Source: Mycobacterium sp. M26
Lineage (GTDB): Bacteria; Actinomycetota; Actinomycetes; Mycobacteriales; Mycobacteriaceae
Direction of reading: 5' to 3'
DNA length: 64,000 bases
NCBI RefSeq assembly: GCF_001494595.1
Contig: NZ_LN929908.1
Span: 620,001-684,000 of the forward strand
Positions 55,906-64,000 of this stretch are shown in pieces; the stretch's first letter is position 1; each line of letters begins with the position of its first letter. The notes beneath the pieces are model-generated. The model was given only the letters and a program-made list of their open reading frames with translations, was not told the origin of the DNA and did no database searches. The translations under genes and the position numbers were made by a program.

Positions 55906-56418
55906 ATGAGGGTCAGTGTTCACCTCGCCCGGTGCGGGTATGCGGCCATCATGTGGCGCACACCGGTCCGGCTCTACGACCACGGCCTCGGCTGGCTGCT
56001 GGGCCGGCGGTTCCTCTGCCTGACACATCGGGGCCGGACCTCGGGCAAGCAGTACCGCGCGGTGCTCGAGGTCCTCGCCATCGACGGCGACGAGATCGTG
56101 GTGATCGCCGGACTCGGACCCACCACGGACTGGTTCCGCAACCTGCACGCCGGTTCGCCCGCCCGCATCGAGATCGGGCGAGCGGCGTTCGCCGCCGAGC
56201 ATCGGGTGCTGGGCCCGGACGAGGCCGCCGCCGTCATCGCCGACTACGAGCGGCGGCACCGATGGGTGCGGCCGGTGGTACGCCGGGTGCTGACGGCATT
56301 GGTCGGCTGGCACTACGACGGGAGCCCGGCCGCCCGTGACCGGCTGGTGCGCCAGCTTCCCCTGGTGGCGTTTCGGCCCACGATTTCCGACGTTTGGCGG
56401 GGTTCGCGGCGCGGGTAG
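55906..56418 (+). CDS. Ddn-family F420-dependent oxidoreductase
   Basis: A 170-aa deazaflavin-dependent nitroreductase-family protein: LTHRGRTSGKQYRAVLEVLAI, VVIAGLGPTTDWFRNLHAGS and HRWVRPVVRRVLTALVGW match the Ddn/quinone reductase split-barrel. It would use reduced F420 to reduce quinones or xenobiotics. ATG 55906 is preferred over the upstream codon because it follows the non-coding spacer and begins the family N-terminus. Confidence 0.88.
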   Translation: MRVSVHLARCGYAAIMWRTPVRLYDHGLGWLLGRRFLCLTHRGRTSGKQYRAVLEVLAIDGDEIVVIAGLGPTTDWFRNLHAGSPARIEIGRAAFAAEHRVLGPDEAAAVIADYERRHRWVRPVVRRVLTALVGWHYDGSPAARDRLVRQLPLVAFRPTISDVWRGSRRG

Positions 56419-56427
56419 GCTGCGAAG

Positions 56428-57069
56428 ATGTTGACACCTGTGCGCGCCGGCGTCGCCGCGCTGATCCTCCCCGTTGCCTTCGTCACCGCCTGCTCCAACA
56501 GTTCCACGCAGAGCCAGTCCTCGTCGGCGAGCTCCTCGACCGCGGCATCCGGCGCGGAAAGCATTGTGACGCAACTGAAGACACCGGATGGCAAGCCGGT
56601 GGCCAATGCCACGTTCGACTTCTCGGGCGGCTACGCCACCATCACGGTGGAGACCGTCGAGGGTGGCATCCTCACACCCGGCTTCCACGGTCTGCACATC
56701 CACTCGGTGGGCAAGTGCGAGGCCGACTCGGTGGCCCCCAGTGGCGGTGCGCCGGGCAACTTCAACTCCGCGGGCGGGCACTTCCAGGTCAGCGGGCACA
56801 CCAGCCACCCGGCCAGTGGGGACCTGACCTCACTTCAGGTCCGGCCCGACGGGTCGGCCAAGCTGGTCACCACCACTGAGGCGTTCACCAAGGCCGATCT
56901 CACCGGGCCGCAGGGCACCGCGCTGATCATCCACGAGGGCGCCGATAACTTCGCCAACATTCCGCAGCGCTACACCGTCGACGGCAAGCCCGGTCCGGAC
57001 GAACAGACCATGGCCACCGGTGATGCCGGCAAGCGGGTGGCGTGCGCGGTGATCAGCCCGCCCAGCTGA
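56428..57069 (+). CDS. sodC: Superoxide dismutase [Cu-Zn] lipoprotein
   Basis: A 213-aa envelope lipoprotein: signal with lipobox VTAC (Cys about 22), a Ser/Thr/Ala linker (to 50), then the CuZnSOD barrel with metal ligands in [27 protein letters not shown] and [16 protein letters not shown], and the [13 protein letters not shown] closing disulfide. It detoxifies external superoxide. It starts 9 nt after the Ddn-family gene, probably in one operon. Confidence 0.96.
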   Translation: MLTPVRAGVAALILPVAFVTACSNSSTQSQSSSASSSTAASGAESIVTQLKTPDGKPVANATFDFSGGYATITVETVEGGILTPGFHGLHIHSVGKCEADSVAPSGGAPGNFNSAGGHFQVSGHTSHPASGDLTSLQVRPDGSAKLVTTTEAFTKADLTGPQGTALIIHEGADNFANIPQRYTVDGKPGPDEQTMATGDAGKRVACAVISPPS

Positions 57070-57576
57070 CGTCAACAGGCACTGTGATCTGGGCCACTGG
57101 CGAAGTGTTGAGACGCCCTCACTAACCATCGCGAGCAGCGAACTTCGCGTTGCGCACCGGGAGGGGCCGACGGAATTGTGGCCTGGCCCACGTTCGCTGG
57201 AGGCCCTTTACTAAGGACTTTCCTTAATAATTTAGACACCACTGGGGCATTGTGATGTTGGCAACTTTCGGCCGCGGACCGGTGAGAATTTCTTAGCCAC
57301 GGGCATTGTCAACGTCCGGTCACGATCAATTTTCGGCCGATGATTCTGCAGCTCAAGGTGTATTTTTGAAAATCCTCCGCGAATTACAACAAATCGATAA
57401 CGGTCCCTGTCTTAACGTCACCTGAGACGCCCGCGACGCGTGTGAATTGGTCCCGAAAGAATGGAAATTCTGGGTTAACTGTCTCGGTACACTGAATGTC
57501 ACGCGACGCCACCTGGCGTCACATGAACGCTCAACACGAAACTCGGCCTGATGAAGGCTGTCGGAGGAACGAGATC
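57070..57576. promoter_or_regulatory. Non-coding 507-nt interval before the beta-propeller gene
   Basis: No convincing ORF is present. It contains two dyads: TAAGGACTTTCCTTA (57212-57226, 6-3-6) and GACGCCACCTGGCGTC (57505-57520, 7-2-7, in CACGC...CACATG context) 57 nt before the ATG, plus AT-rich segments around 57220-57410. It probably holds the promoter and a long leader of the downstream gene; no riboswitch family was recognised. Confidence 0.5.
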
Positions 57577-58688
57577 ATGGCAAACACGTCAGCGGTGGCC
57601 GAACGGGTTGCTGCAGCACACTCCCTGTGGCTGTCGACGCTGCCCACGATCAAGCGCGCACCGACCGGTGATCTGCTTCCGGCGCTGCTCGACGAGGTCG
57701 GGCTCGAGCCCATGACCGCCCCCATCGTCAGCGCCGCGGGCACTGTCGCCGCCACGCACGGCCCGATCAGCGATATGGCGGTCAGCCCGGATGGCCGGCG
57801 CCTGGTCGTCGCGCACTACGGTGCCGACGCCGTGTCGATCATCGACACCGCCACGATGACGGTGACCGCGACGGTCGCCGGTATCGCCGAGCCCTACTCG
57901 GTGGTGGTCGCCGACCGTGCCTACGTCACCTCGGCCTCGACCGAAGAGGTGCCTACGTCACCTCGGCCTCGACCGAAGAGGACGCGATCGTCGCGGTCGA
58001 CACCGCCACCGCCGTTCCCTTCGCCGCCAAGAACATGGAACTGGCCGCTCGCGGCCTGGCCGTGAGCCCTGCCGGTGACACCCTCTACGTCGCGCGCATC
58101 GGTGACGACCGCGCCGACGTCGCCGTCGTCGACGTCGAATCCGGTGCCCTTCGCGCCGTCGCGGTCTCGGCGGTGTCCGGTGCCTCGGTCGAAGCGCTGC
58201 GCCTCAGCGCCGACGGCACCCGGCTGTTCGTCGCGCTGACCACCGCCTCGGGCGGCAGCCTCGTCGTCATCGACACCACCCGCTGCGTGGTGCTGCGCAC
58301 CGTCGCCCTGGCCGGGTCGATCGGCGAGATCGCCGCACATCCCAACGGCCGCAAGGTGTTCGCCACCGGCTGGGACGTGGAGCTGGGCAGCGTCATCACG
58401 GTGATCGACGTGGCCAGTGCCCGGGTGATCGACACCATCGGCGTGCGGGGGATCCCGACCTCGCTGGTGCTCGGCCATGACGGCGACCTGGCGTACTTCG
58501 TCGACCGCGACGAGATCGCCGTGATGTGCACCGCCACCCACGAGATCGTCGACCACATCACCGTCGGCGGTGCGCTGGCCTGCCTGGCTGCCGGACCGCG
58601 CGGCCGGCTCTACGCCGCCGACTACAGCGGCGCGATCACCGCGCTGCAGGTCGGCGCCGCCAGCGATCTGGCGCTGCTGGCTTCCTAG
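57577..58688 (+). pseudogene. YncE-like beta-propeller protein gene broken by a 32-bp tandem duplication
   Basis: Begins MANTSAVAERVAAAHSLW at ATG 57577 with GGAGG 11 nt upstream. The N-terminal 120 residues include VSPDGRRLVVAHYGADAVSIIDTATM, a YVTN/YncE blade. The frame breaks at 57949, where a 32-bp segment repeats; it resumes (DAIVAVDTATAVPFAAKNMEL) and runs to 58688, with SPAGDTLYVARIGDDRADVAVVD and HPNGRKVFATGWDVELGSVITVI repeats. Deleting one copy gives a 359-codon ORF. A seven-bladed cytoplasmic or periplasmic propeller is expected; partners unknown. Confidence 0.82.
57917..57980 (+). repeat. 32-bp perfect tandem duplication
   Basis: Copies 57917-57948 and 57949-57980 both read GTGCCTACGTCACCTCGGCC followed by TCGACCGAAGAG. 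The length, 32, shifts the beta-propeller frame. Confidence 0.97.
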
Positions 58689-59008
58689 CCCCGGCCGCTG
58701 CAGTCCAGCGAGACCGAGATGGTCTGGCTGGTCACGACCGGCACGAGCACATTGCCGTTGTTTCGGCCAAGGGTCGGCCCGACGTACGGCACCCACTGGG
58801 TGACCGTTTGCGGGTTGCGGACGCTGGTCACGACGCACTGCGACAACGGAGCGGTACCGATCCGGTCGATGTTGACGGTGTAGCCCTGCTGCTGCAACTG
58901 ATTGATCGTCTGCTGTGCCGAGGTGTCGTCCGCCCATGCGGTGGCGGCGGGTCCGGCGACGATTGCGCCCGCTGCCGCGGCCGCGGCGAGCATCCATGTA
59001 GTGCGCAT
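58685..59008 (-). CDS. Small exported protein (107 aa)
   Basis: ATG 59008 (AAGGAGGATGCGCGA ribosome site) encodes signal peptide MRTTWMLAAAAAAGAIVAGP, cleavage near AWADD, then QQTINQLQQQGYTVNIDRIG, two Cys (QCVV, DCSG) and VPVVTSQTISVSLDC. This resembles a small mycobacterial exported family without known role. It is the minus-strand partner converging on the beta-propeller gene, sharing CTAG. Confidence 0.75.
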   Translation of the reverse strand: MRTTWMLAAAAAAGAIVAGPAATAWADDTSAQQTINQLQQQGYTVNIDRIGTAPLSQCVVTSVRNPQTVTQWVPYVGPTLGRNNGNVLVPVVTSQTISVSLDCSGRG

Positions 59009-59133
59009 TCGCGCATCCTCCTTCTGACGACCCCCAATGATCCTCTTCTTGTATCGCCGCTGCCGACCGAAATGTTGCAGCGCGTTTAGCGGCCTCGAGG
59101 CGGGGAAGCCAGGCGATGGTGGCCGCGGTCGAC

Positions 59134-59191
59134 GAGGACCGCGGCAACCGCCACAGCAAGCAGAGGACCGCGGCAACCGCCACAGCAAGCA
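59134..59191. repeat. 29-bp perfect tandem duplication, intergenic
   Basis: GAGGACCGCGGCAACCGCCA plus CAGCAAGCA occurs at 59134-59162 and again at 59163-59191. It sits between the exported protein gene and csbD-like gene. No CRISPR-like spacer separates the two. Confidence 0.95.
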
Positions 59192-59215
59192 CATCCGTCA
59201 CAACGGGAGGGCCCC

Positions 59216-59452
59216 ATGGCAGACAACAACAGTGGACCGCAAGAGGGCATCAAGGGTGTCGTCGAAGACGTCAAAGGCAAGGCCAAGGAAGCCGTGGGAA
59301 CGGTGACCGGCCGCGACGACCTCACCGAGGAGGGCAAGGCCCAGCAGGACAAGGCCGAGGCCCAGCGTGACGCCGCAGCCAAGGAAGCCGAGGCCGAGAA
59401 GGCCCGTGGTGAGGCGAAAGCTGAAGAACAGCGCCAGAAGTCTCACCAGTAG
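59216..59452 (+). CDS. CsbD-family stress protein
   Basis: A 78-aa hydrophilic protein: NSGPQEGIKGVVEDVKGKAK, GTVTGRDDLTEEGKAQQDKAE, then Lys/Glu/Ala-rich helices. The central motif is the CsbD signature. Such proteins accumulate under general stress; biochemical role unknown. A GGGAGGGCCCC ribosome site precedes ATG 59216, and a terminator follows the stop. Confidence 0.9.
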   Translation: MADNNSGPQEGIKGVVEDVKGKAKEAVGTVTGRDDLTEEGKAQQDKAEAQRDAAAKEAEAEKARGEAKAEEQRQKSHQ

Positions 59453-59461
59453 AAACGCGAT

Positions 59462-59493
59462 GACGGGCCCGGCCGTGTTCGGCCGGGCCCGTC
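59462..59493. terminator. Bidirectional hairpin terminator
   Basis: GACGGGCCCGGCC (59462-59474) and GGCCGGGCCCGTC (59481-59493), 13 bp with loop GTGTTC, lies between the convergent CsbD-like and UPF0060 genes and can serve both. Confidence 0.88.
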
Positions 59494-59505
59494 GTCATCC
59501 GCTCA

Positions 59506-59838
59506 TCATCGCCGTGGGGCGTACATGATCAGCCCGACACCGACCAGACACACCGCCGAACCGATCACGTCCCAGCGGTCCGGCCGGAAGCCGTCGGCAG
59601 CCATCCCCCACAGCAGCGAGCCCGCGACGAACACGCCGCCGTAGGCGGCCAGGATCCGGCCGAAGTTCGCCTCCGGCTGCAACGTGGCCACGAAGCCGTA
59701 GGCACCCAGGGCGATGACGCCGAAGCCAGCCCACAACCAGCCGCGGTGCTCCCGCACGCCCTGCCAGACCAGCCACGCCCCGCCGATCTCGAGCAGTGCC
59801 GCGGCGACGAACAGGACGATCGACTTGGTGACGGTCAT
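59506..59838 (-). CDS. UPF0060 (YnfA-like) small membrane protein
   Basis: A 110-aa protein with four hydrophobic segments: [57 protein letters not shown] and [19 protein letters not shown]. These match YnfA/UPF0060, which is related to small multidrug-resistance-type transporters. ATG 59838. It is divergent from the FadD gene, 81 nt away. Substrate unknown. Confidence 0.92.
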   Translation of the reverse strand: MTVTKSIVLFVAAALLEIGGAWLVWQGVREHRGWLWAGFGVIALGAYGFVATLQPEANFGRILAAYGGVFVAGSLLWGMAADGFRPDRWDVIGSAVCLVGVGLIMYAPRR

Positions 59839-59919
59839 GACTCAGGATCGCACCGTCGGCGGCCGACATCTCGGGGGAACCGAGGATGGTCAGGTCTGCG
59901 CGACGATAGGTTAGGCGTC

Positions 59920-61544
<1,625 letters not shown>

Positions 61545-61548
<4 letters not shown>

Positions 61549-61799
61549 CGCGGGCCATAGCGCTTGCGGAACTTCTCCACCTGGCCCGCGGCGTCCATGA
61601 TGCGTTGCTTGCCGGTCCAGAACGGGTGCGAGGCGGCGCTGACCTCAACCGGCACCAAGGGGTAGGTGCGCACCCCGTCGGGGGTCTCGATATCGATGGT
61701 TCGGGTGCTGGTGACCGTCGAGCGGGTCAGGAACGTCGCACCGGTGGTGGTGTCCTGGAAGACCACCGGGTGGTAGTCGGGATGGATATCAGGCTTCAT
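61545..61799 (-). CDS. rpmE2: 50S ribosomal protein L31 type B (zinc-free form)
   Basis: An 84-aa L31 paralogue: [40 protein letters not shown]. It contains no Cys, so it is the C-minus form that replaces zinc-binding L31 during zinc starvation. Its ATG overlaps the stop of the upstream CobW/Mrf-like gene (ATGA), and that gene follows a Zur-like box, consistent with induction by zinc limitation. Confidence 0.95.
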
Positions 61800-62992
61800 G
61801 ATTCGCTTCCGTGTTGGGTACCGGGGGTGGACAGTTCGCTGTGTTCGGCGGGCTCGCCGCACGGGTCTTCATGCCAGTCGCCGAACGGATCCGCAAGGCC
61901 GGCCCAGCTGCCGGGGTCAGCCAGCTCCGCGTCGGTGAGCAGTGCACCCTGCAGTGCCGCGGTGATCTCCGCCGGGTCGGCTCCGCAGGCCAGGATCGCC
62001 AGGCTTGAGTGGCGATCGCCGTGCTGGTGATCCCAGATCATTCCGGCTAACGCCCGGCGCTCCTTCTCGACGTAGGCGAGCTCTGAGTCATCCATCGCTG
62101 CAAGCCATTTCCCGCCCGAGCTGACCCGAAGGCCGCCGCCCGCGGATTCCAGATACATCATCTGCTCAGGCTGGCCGGCCAACCACAGCCGACCCCGGGT
62201 GCGTACGACGCCGCCGAGCACCACGTCGAGCGCGTCGTGCAGGCGGCCCGGGTGGAATGGCCGGGCCGCGCTGAACTCGATGATGCGGACCTCGTCGTCG
62301 GCCTCCAGCGGTGGTTGTCCGGCCAGCAGCGGGCCCCAGGGGTCGTCGCTGCGTCCGCGGCGTGCGGTCGGTTCGAGATTGGCCACCGCGTCTTCGAGGT
62401 GGTCCTCGCAGCGGACGATCCAGGCGCGCGGTGCCAGCCGGCGCAGCACCGCGAGGCCGGTCGGGTCAAGTTCGGGGGCCACCACGATGTCGGCGAACTC
62501 GGCCTGGCCGACCACCACCTGGGCGACCGTGCGGCCGTCGTCCAGTTCGTCGTCCCCCAACGCGTGCTGCAGCCACTCGGGACCGTCGAGACCTGTGATG
62601 ACACCGCCGATCTCGACATCGCGAGCGGCAGGTCCGTCGGTGTAGCCGGGACCGACGTGCACCCGGACGTGGTGGATGGCCCAGCAGATCGGTTCGGGCT
62701 CCAGCCAGGGCGCGAGGTGGACGACAATCCGGTCGACGTCATCGCGGCGATGCAGCCGGCGCAGTAGGACCAGCAGGTCGTCGCGGATGGTGCAGGAGAC
62801 GCAGCCGTGGGACAACTCCAGGGCAGAGTCCGAGGTGGTCAGGATCTCGTGGTGGCGCACGGTGAGCAGCCGGTGCACGACGTGGCCGTCGAATCGGTGC
62901 CGTACCACCAGGGTTCGCTCGTGTCTCAACAGGATTCTGGCGATGGCATCGGTGTCTCCCTGCCCGGCGACCAGCAGTACCGGTGTCCGCAC
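61796..62992 (-). CDS. Degenerate CobW-family protein (Mrf-like)
   Basis: A 398-aa protein with the CobW domain order but a lost P-loop: the Walker A region reads [17 protein letters not shown] instead of GxxGxGKTT, and the metal motif is [13 protein letters not shown] rather than CxCC. The C-terminal domain ([14 protein letters not shown]) is kept. Mycobacterial Mrf, a zinc-responsive ribosome hibernation factor, is a CobW relative; this gene may be it, or another paralogue. GTG 62992 is chosen for AGGGAGGG upstream. Confidence 0.8.
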   Translation of the reverse strand: MRTPVLLVAGQGDTDAIARILLRHERTLVVRHRFDGHVVHRLLTVRHHEILTTSDSALELSHGCVSCTIRDDLLVLLRRLHRRDDVDRIVVHLAPWLEPEPICWAIHHVRVHVGPGYTDGPAARDVEIGGVITGLDGPEWLQHALGDDELDDGRTVAQVVVGQAEFADIVVAPELDPTGLAVLRRLAPRAWIVRCEDHLEDAVANLEPTARRGRSDDPWGPLLAGQPPLEADDEVRIIEFSAARPFHPGRLHDALDVVLGGVVRTRGRLWLAGQPEQMMYLESAGGGLRVSSGGKWLAAMDDSELAYVEKERRALAGMIWDHQHGDRHSSLAILACGADPAEITAALQGALLTDAELADPGSWAGLADPFGDWHEDPCGEPAEHSELSTPGTQHGSES

Positions 62993-63006
62993 TACACCCT
63001 CCCTGT

Positions 63007-63021
63007 TGAAAACAGTTTTCA
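63007..63021 (-). promoter_or_regulatory. Zur-like box upstream of CobW/Mrf-like gene
   Basis: TGAAAACAGTTTTCA is a perfect 7-1-7 palindrome, similar to the Zur core TGAAAATGATTTTCA, lying 15 nt upstream of GTG 62992. Confidence 0.75.
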
Positions 63022-63060
63022 TTAAGGTTGTTCTCACGGTACAGTGCGGACAGGCGCTTG

Positions 63061-63076
63061 TCGAAAATGATTTCCA
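63061..63076 (+). promoter_or_regulatory. Zur-like box upstream of the 63095 gene
   Basis: TCGAAAATGATTTCCA contains GAAAAT-G-ATTTCC, 5 of 6 symmetric positions, and ends 19 nt before ATG 63095. Together with the box at 63007 it implies zinc control of both divergent genes. Confidence 0.72.
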
Positions 63077-63094
63077 CTAGCAGGAGGGCTCGGC

Positions 63095-63439
63095 ATGCCG
63101 GTTGGCCACGCATTCACTCTTGTCGTGTGTTCCGAATGCGGAGCAGAGCAACGAAATTCGGTGATCGACCGGCTCAGCGAAGTTGTTCGGAGGTGTCCGC
63201 ACGGCATGCTTGTGGCGGCCGACTGTCTCCTGCGCTCGGGCTGGTGCGCGAACCGGCAGGGCGATGGCGTCATGCTGCTGCTGCAGCCGTGCGCCCTCGA
63301 CCGGTCCGCGATCGGCCCGGGCCGATGGGTGGGCCCGGTCGTCGACGACGTCGACCTGGACCGGGTATGTGACTGGATCGCCGAGGGCCGGTGGGAGGCC
63401 GGCCCCTTGCTAGCCGATCAGCGGTCGGCGCGCTGGTAG
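63095..63439 (+). CDS. Cys-rich small protein under a Zur-like box
   Basis: A 114-aa protein with seven Cys (12, 15, 34, 44, 51, 66, 92), including CSEC near the start and QPC. The fold looks thioredoxin- or [2Fe-2S]-like by hydrophobic pattern, possibly DUF1636-related, but this is not certain. AGGAGGG precedes ATG 63095. It overlaps the convergent thiolase by 22 nt. Zinc-responsive expression is inferred from the Zur-like box at 63061. Confidence 0.72.
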   Translation: MPVGHAFTLVVCSECGAEQRNSVIDRLSEVVRRCPHGMLVAADCLLRSGWCANRQGDGVMLLLQPCALDRSAIGPGRWVGPVVDDVDLDRVCDWIAEGRWEAGPLLADQRSARW

Positions 63440-64000
63440 GCGGTGACCACGGCGGCCCCGCCCAGGCCGATGTTGTGCTGCAGGGCGGCGGTGACGTTGT
63501 CCACCTGTCGCTTGTCGGCGGTGCCGCGCAGCTGCCAGGTGAGCTCGCTGCACTGGGCTAGGCCAGTGGCACCCAGCGGATGGCCCTTGGAGATCAGGCC
63601 GCCGGACGGGTTGACCACCCAGCGACCGCCGTAGGTGGTGTCGTTGTCGTCGATCAGCTTGGGTGCCTCACCGGTGCCGCACAGCCCCAAGGCTTCATAC
63701 AGCAGCAGTTCGTTGGCCGAGAAGCAGTCATGCAATTCGATGACCTGGAAGTCCTCCGGGCCCAGCCCGCTCTGCTCGTAGACCTGCCGCGCCGCTTGGA
63801 CATTCATGTCGTAGCCGATGATGTTCTTGGCCGAGCCGTCGAAAGTCGAGGCGAAGTCGGTGGTCATGGCCTGGCCAACGATCTCCACGGCCTGGCCGGC
63901 CAGGTTGTGGTCGTCGACGAACTGCTCCGAGGCCAGCACCACCGCACCCGAGCCGTCCGAGGTCGGCGAGCACTGCAGCTTGGTCAGCGGATCGGAGATC
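63418..64000 (-). CDS. SCP-x/thiolase-family acetyltransferase (N-terminus cut)
   Basis: C-terminal 194 codons of a thiolase-like protein (type lipid-transfer/SCP-x): [39 protein letters not shown] and [20 protein letters not shown] carry the His and Cys of the catalytic site. The frame is open to the window edge with no start inside. Probably acts in sterol or fatty-acid beta-oxidation. Confidence 0.93.
   Translation of the reverse strand, partial: ISDPLTKLQCSPTSDGSGAVVLASEQFVDDHNLAGQAVEIVGQAMTTDFASTFDGSAKNIIGYDMNVQAARQVYEQSGLGPEDFQVIELHDCFSANELLLYEALGLCGTGEAPKLIDDNDTTYGGRWVVNPSGGLISKGHPLGATGLAQCSELTWQLRGTADKRQVDNVTAALQHNIGLGGAAVVTAYQRADR

Noticed and set aside
57085..57105. CRP-like GTGATCTGGGCCAC after sodC
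   Set aside because: The second half-site is poor (CCAC), and it lies far from a start codon.
59134..59191. CRISPR-like repeat
   Set aside because: Two adjacent copies with no spacers; a plain tandem duplication.
57921..59201. 426-codon minus-strand open frame
   Set aside because: It runs antisense through the propeller gene and the small exported gene, with no ribosome site or recognisable domain.

Overview
The window is high-GC actinobacterial DNA, most likely from a fast-growing mycobacterium (Mycolicibacterium-like). The pointers are a PE-PPE-domain hydrolase without PE/PPE N-termini, Ddn-type F420 oxidoreductase, FadD and SCP-x-type thiolase, a SodC lipoprotein, Zur-controlled CobW-family proteins with a cysteine-free L31, and many exported 'ANATC/AQA'-signal proteins. 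No species is claimed. There are no transposases, phage genes or CRISPR arrays; gene density is high and several convergent pairs share their stop codons.

Layout. 1-7282 (minus): Kdp potassium ATPase operon, a 27-codon micro-ORF followed by kdpF-A-B-C-D, with kdpD cut by the window edge. 7398-8447: a GT2 glycosyltransferase. 8539-12285: a CitA/CitB-type two-component system divergent from the C4-dicarboxylate carrier dctA, with two CRP-like sites between them. 12399-15091: a partner-switching set (GAF-SpoIIE phosphatase, STAS protein, RsbW-like kinase) meeting an atypical LuxR-type regulator that lacks the phospho-acceptor Asp. 15536: a tRNA with anticodon UAA and a short variable loop, then two tandem paralogous membrane proteins. 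18368-22528: an unusual operon of a LamG-helical protein, a Vps62-like protein and an SDR epimerase, then a GH16 hydrolase and a diguanylate cyclase.

25-49 kb is rich in exported proteins: two beta-roll paralogues (25421, 32435), two helical paralogues (27733, 45633), a histidine phosphatase (42360) and a PE-PPE hydrolase (47025). These otherwise different proteins end in a similar Gly/Ser/basic tail. Among them lie a Zur-box-led operon (CobW, Cys-containing protein, TesB, DUF4239), MgtC, zwf, a second CobW, GH2 and GH29 glycosidases, an IclR regulator, and the ohrR-ohr peroxide module with its palindromic operator.

49.8-64 kb: an amino-acid ABC transporter with fused binding protein and permease, an exported cupin, an adenylate-forming ligase, an AlkB hydroxylase fused to a DUF3060 protein, SodC, a beta-propeller gene, CsbD, FadD, and a Zur-controlled divergent locus (degenerate CobW/Mrf-like protein plus cysteine-free L31, facing a Cys-rich small protein). 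The window ends inside a thiolase gene.

Most notable: (i) the shared C-terminal tail on six exported proteins; (ii) three perfect tandem duplications (97, 32 and 29 bp) within 12 kb, two of which break genes and may be real or assembly errors; (iii) the AlkB-DUF3060 fusion; (iv) the Zur regulon members; (v) the degenerate receiver beside the partner-switch genes; (vi) the LamG/Vps62 operon.
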